A stretch of DNA of 40,944 nucleotides from assembly GCF_001940455.1 (NCBI RefSeq), contig NZ_MKQR01000028.1, positions 763,184 to 804,127 on the forward strand, written 5' to 3'. Below the pieces are notes generated by a model that ran no database searches, was not told the DNA's origin, and was given only the letters and a program-made list of their open reading frames with translations. The position numbers were made by a program, and so were the translations under genes. Below are positions 18,361 through 27,197 of this stretch, piece by piece (position 1 is the first letter of the stretch; the number at the start of each line of letters is the position of its first letter). The stretch comes from Actinokineospora bangkokensis. Its GTDB lineage: Bacteria; Actinomycetota; Actinomycetes; Mycobacteriales; Pseudonocardiaceae.

Positions 18361-19413
18361 TCAACCGCCAAAGGACCCCGGCGCCCCCGGTGCGGCCCGG
18401 ACGCCCCCGCGCCGCTCCCGCTCCCGTCGGACCGCCTCGCACCCGCACCGCGGGTGCAGCGGCCAGCGGCGCCGGGTGAGCGAGCCCACCAGCGGGTCCA
18501 GCTCCAGCACCGCCCCGACCAGCGGGGAGTCGAGCGGGTCGGTGCGGCCCAGCACCTCATGCACGTGCGCCGCGGCCAGCGCCGCGGCCGACCAGGAGGT
18601 CGCCACGTCCGCGGGCCGCGGCTTGCCCGCCAGCTGGGCGGCCACCACCGGCCAGCACCCGTCCAGGTCCGCCTTGTGGTGGTCGACACAGGTGAGGCAG
18701 GGCGTCCACCCCGGCACGACCAGCGGCCCCACCGCCACCACCCCGTCCTGGGCGACCACCGGCAGGTGCGGCCCGCGCAGCGCGCCCACCACCACCGGGT
18801 CCGGCACCACCGCGTCGGCCAGCACCACCAGGTCGGCCCGCCGGGCGGTGGTCACCGCCGTCTCCTCGGCCCGCAGCACCGCCGCGTTGCCCGCCGCGGC
18901 CCGGTCCGCGCCGATGTCGGCCAGCCGCAGCCCGGTGCCCAGGTCCTCCGGTGCGACGACCCCGCCGCCCGCCACCCGGACCCGGCGCACCCCGGCGGCG
19001 GCCAGCAGCCCGGCCAGCGCCACCGCCACCCGCCCGCCGCCGTGCACCACGACCGAGGCCCGCGCCCGGCGGTCGAGGTCGGCGGTGCCGCGCTGGGCGG
19101 CCAGGGTCGACTCGGCGGCGAACCGGGGCGGGTACCCGGGCCCCGCGCGCGAGGCGTCCTCGACCAGGCCCTGCTCGGCGAGCCCGCGCAGCACCTCGTC
19201 GAGCTCGGGCCCGTGGCGGCCCGCCACGCTGATCATCTCCTCGGCGGTGCGGCCGCCGCGCAACTGCTCGGCGGCGTCGAGGACGGCGGCCGGGACACCG
19301 CGCACGACGGTGGCCCGGCCGGGTGCGGTGCCGACCTGGAACTCGCCGGGGCGGCGGTGCAGCACGGCCAGCCCGGGGCGCAGCCGGGGGCGGTTCGGGA
19401 GGGGTTCGCGCAT
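18361..19413 (-). CDS. ThiF/E1-like protein (cyclodehydratase-like fold)
   Basis: This 350-residue protein resembles the E1-like/ThiF proteins that bind precursor peptides in azole-forming (TOMM) systems and the Rv3196 group of mycobacteria. A leader-binding-like N-terminal region (about 1-100) precedes a Rossmann core with VVVHGGGRVAVAL (about 120-132). A zinc-knuckle-type pair CLTC...CGC follows near residues 260 and 330. The canonical E1 adenylation residues are not clearly kept, so it may be a scaffold rather than an active adenylating enzyme. No YcaO gene or precursor peptide is adjacent. ATG 19413 is preceded by CACGAT at 6 nt. Confidence 0.75.
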   Translation of the reverse strand: MREPLPNRPRLRPGLAVLHRRPGEFQVGTAPGRATVVRGVPAAVLDAAEQLRGGRTAEEMISVAGRHGPELDEVLRGLAEQGLVEDASRAGPGYPPRFAAESTLAAQRGTADLDRRARASVVVHGGGRVAVALAGLLAAAGVRRVRVAGGGVVAPEDLGTGLRLADIGADRAAAGNAAVLRAEETAVTTARRADLVVLADAVVPDPVVVGALRGPHLPVVAQDGVVAVGPLVVPGWTPCLTCVDHHKADLDGCWPVVAAQLAGKPRPADVATSWSAAALAAAHVHEVLGRTDPLDSPLVGAVLELDPLVGSLTRRRWPLHPRCGCEAVRRERERRGGVRAAPGAPGSFGG

Positions 19414-19522
19414 GCGCCGATCGTGCCGCTTTCCGCCGAATGGCGGGAAAAGTTGTCCACAGGCGAGAGTCACACCCGCGCGGTCCTCCCGGATTGTCGG
19501 TCGGTGGCCTTACCGTTGTGCC

Positions 19523-20044
19523 GTGGCTGAAGTCGAGGTGCGCCGGAGCAAGCGCCGAACCCGCACCGTCACCGCGTACCGCGAGGGGAACACCCTCATC
19601 GTCCTGATCCCCGCCCGGCTCTCCAAGAAGGAAGAGGCCCACTGGGTCGAGGAGATGGAGCGCAGGCTGCTGCGCACCGAGACCCGCAGGCGCGGGCCCA
19701 ACCGCACCTCCGACGCCAAGCTCCTCGCGCGCTGCGCCGAGCTCAACGACCGCTACCTCGGCGGCCGCTGCGAGCCCGCCGCGGTGCGCTGGGTGCCGCC
19801 GATGCGGACGCGGTGGGCCTCCTGCACCCCCATCGACCGCACCATCCGGGTGAGCGAGCAGCTCAAGCAGGTGCCGCCCTGGGTGCTGGACTACGTGCTC
19901 GTGCACGAGCTGGCCCACCTGCTCGTGCCCGGGCACGGCGACGACTTCTGGGAGCTGGTGCACGCCTACCCCAGGACCGACCGGGCCATGGGCTTCCTGG
20001 AGGGCCTGTCGGCGGCCGCGGGCTGGGGCATCGCCGTCGAGTGA
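19523..20044 (+). CDS. YgjP/DUF45-type zinc metallopeptidase
   Basis: This 173-residue M48-clan/YgjP-like metallopeptidase has the zinc site VLVHELAHLLVPGHGDDFW (HExxH plus a downstream His, about residues 129-141). It is preceded by the family WASC motif in RTRWASCTPIDRTIRV. The product is probably cytoplasmic, with no signal or membrane segment. The GTG start has TACCGT exactly 6 nt upstream, so the message is probably leaderless. Earlier in-frame starts run through the divergent ThiF-like gene. A strong hairpin terminator follows 27 nt after the stop. Confidence 0.9.
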   Translation: MAEVEVRRSKRRTRTVTAYREGNTLIVLIPARLSKKEEAHWVEEMERRLLRTETRRRGPNRTSDAKLLARCAELNDRYLGGRCEPAAVRWVPPMRTRWASCTPIDRTIRVSEQLKQVPPWVLDYVLVHELAHLLVPGHGDDFWELVHAYPRTDRAMGFLEGLSAAAGWGIAVE

Positions 20045-20070
20045 GCGCCCGCGCGGCACGGGCGAGCACG

Positions 20071-20106
20071 CGGAAGGCCCCGGTCCACCTGGACCGGGGC
20101 CTTCCG
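20071..20106. terminator. Bidirectional terminator between convergent genes
   Basis: A perfect 16-bp stem (20071-20086 with 20091-20106) with loop ACCT separates the metallopeptidase gene from the convergent DUF2342 gene. No T-tract follows on either strand. Confidence 0.8.
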
Positions 20107-20151
20107 CCCGTCCTGCCGCGCCGGTGAGCGAGTCCGGGGCGCGGTCGCGGG

Positions 20152-21501
20152 TCAGCCGTCCGCGGGCTCGCCGCCCTGCTCGCGCCCGTCCTGCTCGGCG
20201 CGCTTGGCCTCGGGGGACTGCTCGGTGCGGTTGAGCTGCGCGATCGGGTCGTCGTCGAGCTCGGCGGGCGCGCTGAGCCTGCGCACGAAGTCGACCGGCT
20301 CGTCGAGGTCGTCGGAGGTGGGCATCAGGTCCGGGTGCGACCACAGGTTGTCGCGGACCTCGATGCCGTGCTGGTCGGTGACCATGCGCCACAGCGCCGC
20401 CGCCGCGCGCAGCTTGCGCGGGCGCAGCTCCAGGCCCACCAGGGTCGCGAAGGTCTGCTCGGCGGGGCCGCCGGAGGCGCGCCGCCGCCGCAGGGTCTCC
20501 CGCAGCGCGTCGGCACCGGGCAGCCGGTCGCCCACGGCCTCGCCGACGACGACGTCCACCCAGCCCTCCACCAGGGCCAGCAGCGTCTCCAGCCGGGCCA
20601 GGGCGTGCTTCTGCTCCGGGGTCGTCTCCGGCTCCAGCACCCCCGAGCGCATGGCCTCCTCGATGCTCTGCGGGTTCGAGGGGTCGACCTGGGTCGCCAG
20701 CTGCTCCAGCGCGGCGGTGTCGACCTTGATGCCGGAGGCGAACTCCTCCACCGCGCCCAGCAGCCGCTGGCGCAACCACGGCACCCCGGTGAACAGCCGC
20801 TGGTGGGCGGCCTCGCGGGCGCCCAGGAACACCATGACCTCGCTGGCCGGGCGCTCCAGGCCCTTGGTGAACACCTCGACGTTGGCGGGCAGCAGCGCCG
20901 CGGTGCCCGCGGGCCCCAGCGGCAGCCCGATGTCGGTGGAGGTCAGCACCTCCGCGGCGAGCTGGGCCAGCGCCTGCCCCAGCTGCGAGCCGAAGGCCAT
21001 GCCGCCCATCTGCCCGACCATCGCCAGCAGCGGCCCGGCCTGCGCCTTGGCCTCGGCGGGCAGCGCGTCGACCCAGGCGCCGGACATCCGCCGCGCCACC
21101 GGGTCGCACAGCCGCTGCCAGGTCGGCAGGGTGTGCTCGACCCAGTCGCGCGCGGTCCAGGCCTTGGCGCTGGTGGCGCCCGCGGGCAGCGTGGTCACCG
21201 GGTCCAGCCACATCTCGGCCAGGTGCACCGCGTCGGTGACGGCCTTGGTGGCCTCGGAGGGGGCGACGAAGCCGACCTGCCCGGACAGCTTCTGCACGGC
21301 GATCTGCTTGGCCAGGTCGTAGTTGACCGGCCCGCCACCGCCCTGCCCCGCCTGGCTGAGCATCTGCCCCAGCTGGCTGAGCATCTGCCCGAGCTGGCCG
21401 AACCCGTCGAACGGGTTCTCCTGCCCGCCGGGCTTGGGGTTACCGCCTTCGTCCCGGTCGTCGGGGTCCGGCGGGGTGAAGCCGAACTTGAACTCGCTCA
21501 T
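20152..21501 (-). CDS. DUF2342 'zinc-dependent metalloprotease' family protein
   Basis: This 449-residue protein belongs to the actinobacterial DUF2342 family, annotated as zinc-dependent metalloproteases and represented by Rv3195. It lacks a canonical HExxH; the nearest family motifs are REAAHQRLF and ALVEGWVDVVV, so protease activity is not shown by the sequence. The N-terminus is Pro/Gly/Asp-rich and carries a duplicated heptad LGQMLSQ (a 21-bp tandem repeat in the DNA). The ATG (MSEFKFGFTPPD) is chosen because TACCGT lies 6 nt upstream. It is divergent from the PDZ protease gene. Confidence 0.88.
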   Translation of the reverse strand: MSEFKFGFTPPDPDDRDEGGNPKPGGQENPFDGFGQLGQMLSQLGQMLSQAGQGGGGPVNYDLAKQIAVQKLSGQVGFVAPSEATKAVTDAVHLAEMWLDPVTTLPAGATSAKAWTARDWVEHTLPTWQRLCDPVARRMSGAWVDALPAEAKAQAGPLLAMVGQMGGMAFGSQLGQALAQLAAEVLTSTDIGLPLGPAGTAALLPANVEVFTKGLERPASEVMVFLGAREAAHQRLFTGVPWLRQRLLGAVEEFASGIKVDTAALEQLATQVDPSNPQSIEEAMRSGVLEPETTPEQKHALARLETLLALVEGWVDVVVGEAVGDRLPGADALRETLRRRRASGGPAEQTFATLVGLELRPRKLRAAAALWRMVTDQHGIEVRDNLWSHPDLMPTSDDLDEPVDFVRRLSAPAELDDDPIAQLNRTEQSPEAKRAEQDGREQGGEPADG

Positions 21502-21580
21502 GCGTCCACGGTACGCGGCCGGGCGCGCCACGCGCTGTCCGGTGATCCGCCCCTGGCGAACGCACGTACGCTAAGGCGCT

Positions 21581-22666
21581 GTGAGCACCTCCACCGAAGC
21601 TCCCGCGACCCCGCCCACCCAGGACCGCGGGCTCACCCGCCGGGGTTGGACGGTGGCGGTCGGCGTCGTGCTCACCGCGGCGTTCCTGCTCGTCGGCCTG
21701 TTCGTCCCGGTGCCGTACGTGTCGCTGGGCCCCGGCCCCACCTACGACACCCTGGGCCAGGCGGGCGGCAAGCAGATCGTGTCGGTGCAGGGCGAGGAGA
21801 CCTACCCGACCTCCGGGCAGCTGCGCATGGTGACGGTGTCGGTCAACGACGAGATCACCCTGTTCGGCGCGCTGGGCCTGTGGGTCAGCGGCCGCTACGC
21901 CCTGGCCCCCCGCGAGGAGTACTTCCGCCCGGGGGAGACCGAGGAGCAGATCGACCAGCAGAACACCAAGCTGTTCCAGGACTCGCAGAGCAACGCCCAG
22001 GTCGCGGCCCTGAAGTACCTCAAGTACCCGGTGAAGGTCATCGCCGCCCAGATCACCGCGGGCGCCCCCGCCGACAAGGTCCTCGCCCCCGGCGACGAGC
22101 TGGTGCAGGTCAACGGCAAGCCCATCTCGGCGGCCGCCGACGTCCGCGCGGCCCTGTCCGGCACCAAGCCCGGCCAGCCCGTCCCCGTCGCCTACCGCCA
22201 CGACGGTGTGGAGAAGACCGCCACCATCACCCTCGGCAACGCCACCGACTTCGGCGCCGAGGCCCGCACCGAGGGCTTCCTCGGCCTGGGCGCGGGCGAA
22301 CGCCCCGACGTCGACTTCACCACCTCCATCAGCCTGCAGAACGTCGGCGGCCCCTCCGCGGGCCTGATGTTCTCCCTGGCCATCGTCGACCGCCTGACCC
22401 CCGGCGACCTCGCCTCCGGCCACGTCATCGCGGGCACCGGCGAGATCGACGAGGAGGGCACCGTCGGTCCCATCGGCGGCATCCCCTTCAAGATGGTCGG
22501 CGCCAGGGAAGCCGGTGTCACCACCTTCCTCGTCCCCGCCGCCAACTGCGACGAGGCCAAGGCCAACGTCCCCGAGGGCCTCCAGCTCATCAAGGTCAAC
22601 ACCCTCTCCGACGCCGTCGAGCAGCTCGACAACCTCAAGGCAGGCCGCCCCACCCAGGGCTGCTGA
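21581..22666 (+). CDS. PDZ and Lon-like (S16) serine protease, YlbL type
   Basis: This 361-residue membrane-anchored protease has a cytoplasmic tail (1-20) and one N-terminal membrane helix (about 26-48, TVAVGVVLTAAFLLVGLFV). A PDZ domain follows (about 160-225, with PADKVLAPGDELVQVNG), then a Lon-type proteolytic domain with the catalytic Ser in NVGGPSAGLMFS and Lys in GGIPFKMVG. It has no ATPase domain, as in YlbL relatives, and acts outside the membrane. The GTG start follows TACGCT at 8 nt (leaderless). It corresponds to Rv3194c in order. It lies beside a DUF2342 gene and upstream of UPF0182, which suggests a shared envelope role. Confidence 0.92.
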   Translation: MSTSTEAPATPPTQDRGLTRRGWTVAVGVVLTAAFLLVGLFVPVPYVSLGPGPTYDTLGQAGGKQIVSVQGEETYPTSGQLRMVTVSVNDEITLFGALGLWVSGRYALAPREEYFRPGETEEQIDQQNTKLFQDSQSNAQVAALKYLKYPVKVIAAQITAGAPADKVLAPGDELVQVNGKPISAAADVRAALSGTKPGQPVPVAYRHDGVEKTATITLGNATDFGAEARTEGFLGLGAGERPDVDFTTSISLQNVGGPSAGLMFSLAIVDRLTPGDLASGHVIAGTGEIDEEGTVGPIGGIPFKMVGAREAGVTTFLVPAANCDEAKANVPEGLQLIKVNTLSDAVEQLDNLKAGRPTQGC

Positions 22667-23172
22667 CCCGGGGCTGCCGGCCTTCGGGGCTCCCCGTGGC
22701 AGGCCCGGTTGGGCAGGCCCTGCCGCCCGTCCTCGGCTTCGACGGGTGCTCACCTTCTCGCACAACCACGACCCACGCTGACGCTGAGGTACCCCGGGCA
22801 AGGGGACCCCTGTTTTTAACGCTACCGGCGGGGAGCGACGAAACTCGACCCCCGCGAAAGGGCTGTGGACAACTCGGCCGACCAGCTCACGCCGCCAGAC
22901 ACCGCGCCTTCCCGCTTCTCCTTCTTCGCCCACGGCGCAACCACCTACGCAGCAGGCAGCCCGGCTACGGGGCTGCTCGATGCGGTGATCTTGTTTGGGT
23001 GGGGTAGGCGATCATGAGCTACCCTGTCCGGGTTGAGCGGGGCTCTTTTGGCCCCAGCTTTTCCCGCTCTCTCAGCTCATGATCGCCGCAGGGGCCCCGC
23101 CCGAACGAGATCACCGCATCGAGCCCGCGACAAACCCCCGGAATCGACCGCAGGTCGATGCGGCCCCGGAAG
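22667..23172. other. Intergenic stretch holding hairpin element copy 1
   Basis: No gene is supported in these 506 bases. The left part (22667-22920) is GC-rich with short inverted repeats and one T-run (TTTTTAAC near 22812). The right part holds the structured element described separately (22928-23123). Short open frames here differ from those in the second element copy by frameshift, so they are not coding. Confidence 0.7.
22928..23123 (+). repeat. Three-tier hairpin repeat element, copy 1
   Basis: The outer stem pairs 22976-23004 with 23095-23123 (29 bp, four U-G pairs). An asymmetric internal loop follows (TA opposite GCAGGGG). The inner stem pairs 23007-23020 with 23074-23087 (14 bp, perfect), and an apical stem pairs 23035-23041 with 23063-23069 (7 bp). 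A conserved 48-nt segment (22928-22975) precedes it. A second copy with the same stem lengths and internal loop is at 27198-27388. The orientation is arbitrary; both copies are in the same direction. Confidence 0.85.
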
Positions 23173-23688
23173 TCACTCCCGGAACGTGTCCATCAGCGCC
23201 GCCGTCAAGTTCTGCGCCAGTGACGGGTGCTCCACGACCTCGTCCAACTCCCCCTCGGCCACCGTCCGCAGCCGCAGCACGCAGGCGGTGGCCCCCTCCC
23301 GGCTCACCGCCGCCACGAGGCGGGCCTCGCGGGCCTGCGGGTGCTGGGCCGCCACCCGCCCCATCGCGTCGTCGCCGGTGTCGGGCAGCTCCGCCTCGGC
23401 GTCCGGGGGGAGCATGACGATCTCCTGGACGAGGGCGCAGCCCGCGACCGCGGGCGGCCACATGATCCCGGCCAGGGCGGCGGCGAGGTCGCCCTCCAGG
23501 GCGTCCTGGGCGACCGGGGTCAGGGTGGTGGCGGGGTCGAGGCGGTCGGCGAGGTCGGGCTGCTCGGCGAGCAGGTGCTCGGTGGGGACCAGGGCGAACA
23601 GCTGCGGGGGCTGGTCCCAGCCCCCCGCGGCCACGTACTCCTCGACCTCGCGGGCGGCGGCGGAGAGCTCGGGGGCGGTGCGCGTCAC
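23173..23688 (-). CDS. PPA1309 family protein
   Basis: This 171-residue protein matches the actinobacterial PPA1309 family: an N-terminal helix with VEEYVAAGGWDQPPQLFALVPT, a central GIMWPPAVAGCALVQEIVMLP stretch, and a C-terminal HPSLAQNLTAALMDTFRE. Function is unknown. It has no membrane segment or recognised catalytic motif. The GTG start has GGAGG about 8 nt upstream. It is divergent from the UPF0182 gene, an arrangement that fits the conserved mycobacterial-type order in this region. Confidence 0.85.
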   Translation of the reverse strand: MTRTAPELSAAAREVEEYVAAGGWDQPPQLFALVPTEHLLAEQPDLADRLDPATTLTPVAQDALEGDLAAALAGIMWPPAVAGCALVQEIVMLPPDAEAELPDTGDDAMGRVAAQHPQAREARLVAAVSREGATACVLRLRTVAEGELDEVVEHPSLAQNLTAALMDTFRE

Positions 23689-23762
23689 GGGCCCATCCTC
23701 CCACCCCGGCGCAGGTCACCCGATCCGGCGGATCCGATCCGCGCAATTCGGGCACCCTCACG

Positions 23763-23789
23763 GGAACCTGAACCGGTCCTAATAGAGTT
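23763..23789 (+). promoter_or_regulatory. Candidate promoter of the UPF0182 gene
   Basis: TAGAGT (23783-23788) is a good -10. GGAAC (23763-23767) with GTT (23787-23789) 19 bp downstream also resembles an ECF-type sigma promoter. Two ACCGGTCC copies (23772 and 23812) flank it. This is called from sequence only. Confidence 0.4.
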
Positions 23790-23855
23790 GAGGGATCAGG
23801 AGCGGTCCGCGACCGGTCCGGATGTTCCGATGCAAGCGACTCTGGAGCGTGCCCC

Positions 23856-26800
23856 GTGGCCACTCGGCCCCCGATCGGCCTGCCGAAGCTCTCCCGCCGC
23901 AGCCGCGTCCTGCTCGTGGTCGCCGCGGCGATCGTCCTGCTCCTGCTGGTCGGCTCCCGGCTGCTGGGCACCTACGTCGACTGGTTGTGGTTCGGGGAGG
24001 TCGGGTTCCGGTCGGTGTTCAGCACCGTCCTGCTGACCAGGATCGGGCTGTTCCTCGCCGTCGGGCTGCTCGTCGGCGGGTTGCTGGCGGTCAGCCTGTG
24101 GGTGGCCTACCGCTCCCGGCCGGTGTTCGTCCCGGTGTCCGGCGCGGACGACCCGCTGGCCCGCTACCGCTCGACGATCGTGGCGCGGGTGAAGCTGTTC
24201 GGCATCGGCATCCCGGTGCTCGTCGCCCTCATCGCGGGGTCGGCGGCGCAGTCGGAGTGGCAGAAGTGGCAGCTGTTCGTCAACGGCACCAGCTTCGGCA
24301 CCACCGACCCGGAGTTCGGGTTGGACATCGGCTTCTTCGCCTTCACCCTGCCGTTCGCCACCTGGGTGATCAACTGGCTGTTCGTCGCGGTCGCGGTCGC
24401 CTTCTTCGGCGCGCTGATCACCCACTACGTCTTCGGCGGCATCCGGCTGGCGGGCAAGGGCGGGCAGCTGGCCTCGTCGGCGCGCATGCAGCTGTCGATC
24501 ACCGCGGGCGTGTTCGTGCTGGTCTACGCGGTGGACTACTTCTTCGAGCGCTACGAGCTGATGTTCTCCGACAGCAACTCGCTGTTCTCCGGGGCCACCT
24601 ACACCGACCTCAAGGCCGTGCTGCCCGCCAAGCTCATCCTGATGTTCATCGCGGCGTTCTGCGCGGTGGCCTTCTTCGCGGGCGCCTTCCTGCGCAACCT
24701 CCAGCTGCCCGCCATCGCCACCGCGCTGCTCATCCTGTCCGGGGTGCTCGTCGGCGCCGCTTGGCCGCAGGTCGTGCAGCAGTTCTCGGTCCGGCCGAAC
24801 GAGAACGCCAAGGAAGCGACCTCGATCCAGCGCAACATCGCCGCCACCAAGCAGGCGTTCGGGCTGACCGACGACAAGGTCGAGACCCAGGACTACCCGG
24901 GCGTCAGCTCGGTGCAGACCAGCCAGATCCTGTCCGACCCGGCGAGCACCAACACCATCTCCAACGCCCGCCTGCTCGACCCGAACATCCTCGCCCCGAC
25001 CTTCACCCAGCGCGAGGGCCGGGAGAACTTCTACGGCTTCCCCGAGAAGCTCGACATCGACCGCTACAACATCGACGGCAAGACCCAGGACTACATCGTC
25101 GCCGCGCGCGAGATCAAGACCTCGGGGCTGACCGAGACCCAGGGCGGCTGGATCAACCGGCACATGGTGTTCACCCACGGCAACGGCTTCGTCGCCGCGC
25201 CCGCGAACACGGTGAACTCGGCCATCCAGGACTCCACCGACCAGGGCGGCTACCCGGTGTTCAAGGTCGGCGAGCTCGGTGAGCCCGGCCCGTTCAACGT
25301 CCAGCAGCCGCGCATCTACTACGGCGAGCTGGCCACCGACGACTACGCCATCGCGGGCGGCCGCAACGGCGACACCCCGATGGAGTACGACACCCCCAGC
25401 ACCACCTACGCCTACACCGGCGCGGGCGGCGTGCCCATCGACGGCCTGTTCAACCGGCTGGTCTTCGCGGCCAACTACACCGAGCGCAACATCCTGTTCT
25501 CCTCGCAGATCGGTGACGGCGCCAAGATCCTCTACAACCGCAACCCCCGGGACCGGGTGTCGGCGGTGGCGCCGTGGTTGACCGTGGACGGCGACCCGTA
25601 CCCGGCGGTGGTCGGCGGCAAGATCGTCTGGATCATCGACGGCTACACCACGCTGGAGAACTACCCCTACGCCCAGCGCACCCCCCTCGGCGAGGCCACC
25701 ACCGACACCCTCGGCGGCGTGGTGCGCCAGGAGGACCGCACGATCAGCTACATCCGCAACTCGGTGAAGGCCACCGTGGACGCCTACGACGGCACGGTGA
25801 CGCTGTACTCCATCGACGACCAGGACCCGGTGCTCAAGGCCTGGGAGGGCGTGTTCCCCGGCACGGTCAAGCCGTCCTCGGAGATCTCCGACGAGCTGCG
25901 CTCGCACTTCCGCTACCCGGAGGACCTGTTCAAGGTCCAGCGCGAGCTGCTGTCGAAGTACCACGTCACCGACGCCAACGAGTTCTTCTCGCAGAAGAGC
26001 TTCTGGAACGTGCCCACCGACCCCACCGAGGACGGCGCCACCGGCCAGACCGCGGGCGGCACCGACGCCAAGCAACCGCCGTACTACGTGCTGGCGCAGA
26101 GCCCCGGCCAGGACCGCGCGACCTTCCAGATCACCTCGGCGCTGACCCTGCTCAGCAGGCAGTTCCTCGCCTCGTGGGTCTCGGTCTCCTCCGACCCGGC
26201 CGACTACGGCAAGATCCGCGTGCTGCGCTTGCCCACCGACTCCCAGGTGGAGGGCCCCGGCCAGGTGCAGAACCGCTTCCAGACCACCGACGAGGTGGCC
26301 GCCAACCGCACGCTGATCAACAACCCCAGCGTCTCCCCCCGGTTCGGCAACCTGCTCACCCTCCCGGTCGCGGGCGGCATGCTCTACGTCGAACCGATCT
26401 ACATCCAGCGCAAGGACGCCAACGCCTTCCCGCAGCTGGCCAGGGTCCTGGTCTCCTTCGGCAACAAGGTCGGCTTCGAGGCCACCATCAACGCCGCCCT
26501 GGAGAAGGTCTTCGGCGCGGGCGCGGGCCAACCCGCCACCCAACCCGGCGGCACCGCCCCCACCACCACGCCCCCGACCTCCACCACCACCCCGCCCCCC
26601 ACCTCCACCACGGCACCCCCGGGCGGCACCGGCGGCTCCACCTCCGAGATGGACACCGCCGTCCAAGCCCTCAACGCCGCCCTCGAACACCTCCGCACGG
26701 CCCAGCGCAACGGCGACTTCACCGAACAGGGCAAGGCCCTCGCCGAACTCGACGCCGCGGCCAAGGCCTACGACGCGGCCAAGGCCAAGGCGGGCACCTC

Positions 26801-26858
26801 GACACCCCCGTCCAGCCCCGGAACCACCCCGTCCCCCACCCCCACAGCCGGAGGATGA
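23856..26858 (+). CDS. UPF0182 family integral membrane protein
   Basis: This 1000-residue protein has about seven membrane helices in the first 320 residues (for example RVLLVVAAAIVLLLLVGSRLL and LPAIATALLILSGVLVGAAW). A large extracytoplasmic domain follows, about 320-880. A Pro/Thr linker (about 890-925) and a short Ala-rich helix (about 928-975) end in another Pro/Thr tail. It matches the actinobacterial UPF0182 family, whose function is unknown. The length and linker suggest an envelope protein with a cell-wall-spanning tail. The GTG start is preceded by a weak TGGAG. It follows the PDZ protease/PPA1309 block as in mycobacteria. Confidence 0.93.
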   Translation: MATRPPIGLPKLSRRSRVLLVVAAAIVLLLLVGSRLLGTYVDWLWFGEVGFRSVFSTVLLTRIGLFLAVGLLVGGLLAVSLWVAYRSRPVFVPVSGADDPLARYRSTIVARVKLFGIGIPVLVALIAGSAAQSEWQKWQLFVNGTSFGTTDPEFGLDIGFFAFTLPFATWVINWLFVAVAVAFFGALITHYVFGGIRLAGKGGQLASSARMQLSITAGVFVLVYAVDYFFERYELMFSDSNSLFSGATYTDLKAVLPAKLILMFIAAFCAVAFFAGAFLRNLQLPAIATALLILSGVLVGAAWPQVVQQFSVRPNENAKEATSIQRNIAATKQAFGLTDDKVETQDYPGVSSVQTSQILSDPASTNTISNARLLDPNILAPTFTQREGRENFYGFPEKLDIDRYNIDGKTQDYIVAAREIKTSGLTETQGGWINRHMVFTHGNGFVAAPANTVNSAIQDSTDQGGYPVFKVGELGEPGPFNVQQPRIYYGELATDDYAIAGGRNGDTPMEYDTPSTTYAYTGAGGVPIDGLFNRLVFAANYTERNILFSSQIGDGAKILYNRNPRDRVSAVAPWLTVDGDPYPAVVGGKIVWIIDGYTTLENYPYAQRTPLGEATTDTLGGVVRQEDRTISYIRNSVKATVDAYDGTVTLYSIDDQDPVLKAWEGVFPGTVKPSSEISDELRSHFRYPEDLFKVQRELLSKYHVTDANEFFSQKSFWNVPTDPTEDGATGQTAGGTDAKQPPYYVLAQSPGQDRATFQITSALTLLSRQFLASWVSVSSDPADYGKIRVLRLPTDSQVEGPGQVQNRFQTTDEVAANRTLINNPSVSPRFGNLLTLPVAGGMLYVEPIYIQRKDANAFPQLARVLVSFGNKVGFEATINAALEKVFGAGAGQPATQPGGTAPTTTPPTSTTTPPPTSTTAPPGGTGGSTSEMDTAVQALNAALEHLRTAQRNGDFTEQGKALAELDAAAKAYDAAKAKAGTSTPPSSPGTTPSPTPTAGG

Positions 26859-26889
26859 CCCCCCGCGCATGACCCCGCGAACCCCCGTG

Positions 26890-26895
26890 TAAGGT
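26890..26895 (+). promoter_or_regulatory. -10 box of the first initiator tRNA gene
   Basis: TAAGGT ends 13 nt before the tRNA. The second copy has TACTGT at the same distance, and the sequence between box and gene is similar. Confidence 0.55.
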
Positions 26896-26907
26896 AGTTC
26901 TTACCGA

Positions 26908-26981
26908 CGCGGGGTGGAGCAGCTCGGTAGCTCGCTGGGCTCATAACCCAGAGGTCGCAGGTTCAAATCCTGTCCCCGCTA
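26908..26981 (+). tRNA. Initiator tRNA-Met (CAT), copy 1
   Basis: This is a 74-nt tRNA with anticodon CAT at 26942-26944. The C1-T72 mismatch at the top of the acceptor stem and three G-C pairs in the anticodon stem (GGG/CCC) mark it as the formylmethionine initiator. The CCA end is not encoded. It is identical to the copy at 27534-27607. Confidence 0.96.
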
Positions 26982-26991
26982 CAGAGGCCGG

Positions 26992-27031
26992 AGGGCCCCT
27001 GTCTGCCGAAAGCGCAGACGGGGGCCCTTTC
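26992..27031 (+). terminator. Terminator of initiator tRNA copy 1
   Basis: A 15-bp stem with one G-U pair (26992-27006 with 27014-27028), loop of 7 nt, is followed by TTTCG. It starts 11 nt after the tRNA. Confidence 0.85.
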
Positions 27032-27040
27032 GCCTGTTGT

Positions 27041-27086
27041 GTGGGGGCGGAGCCCCCACGCCCCGCCCCGGGGGCGCTGCCCCCGG
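27041..27086. repeat. Tandem GC palindromes after tRNA copy 1
   Basis: GTGGGGGC-GGA-GCCCCCAC (27041-27059) and CCGGGGGC-GCT-GCCCCCGG (27068-27086) are two perfect 8-bp hairpins 8 nt apart. The first is repeated almost exactly after the tmRNA gene (40823-40841). Confidence 0.75.
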
Positions 27087-27197
27087 ACCCCCCTCCGTAG
27101 GTGGGGGAGGGGAGTGGGGACGGAACCCTGGTTGGTGTGTCTGGGACTCGGCTGCGCGAGGTCGGTCCGCGTCGGCCCCGCAACCACTTCTTGCTCT

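Noticed and set aside
23796..26870. Long minus-strand frame opposite UPF0182
   Set aside because: Shadow of a protein with clear membrane helices on the plus strand.
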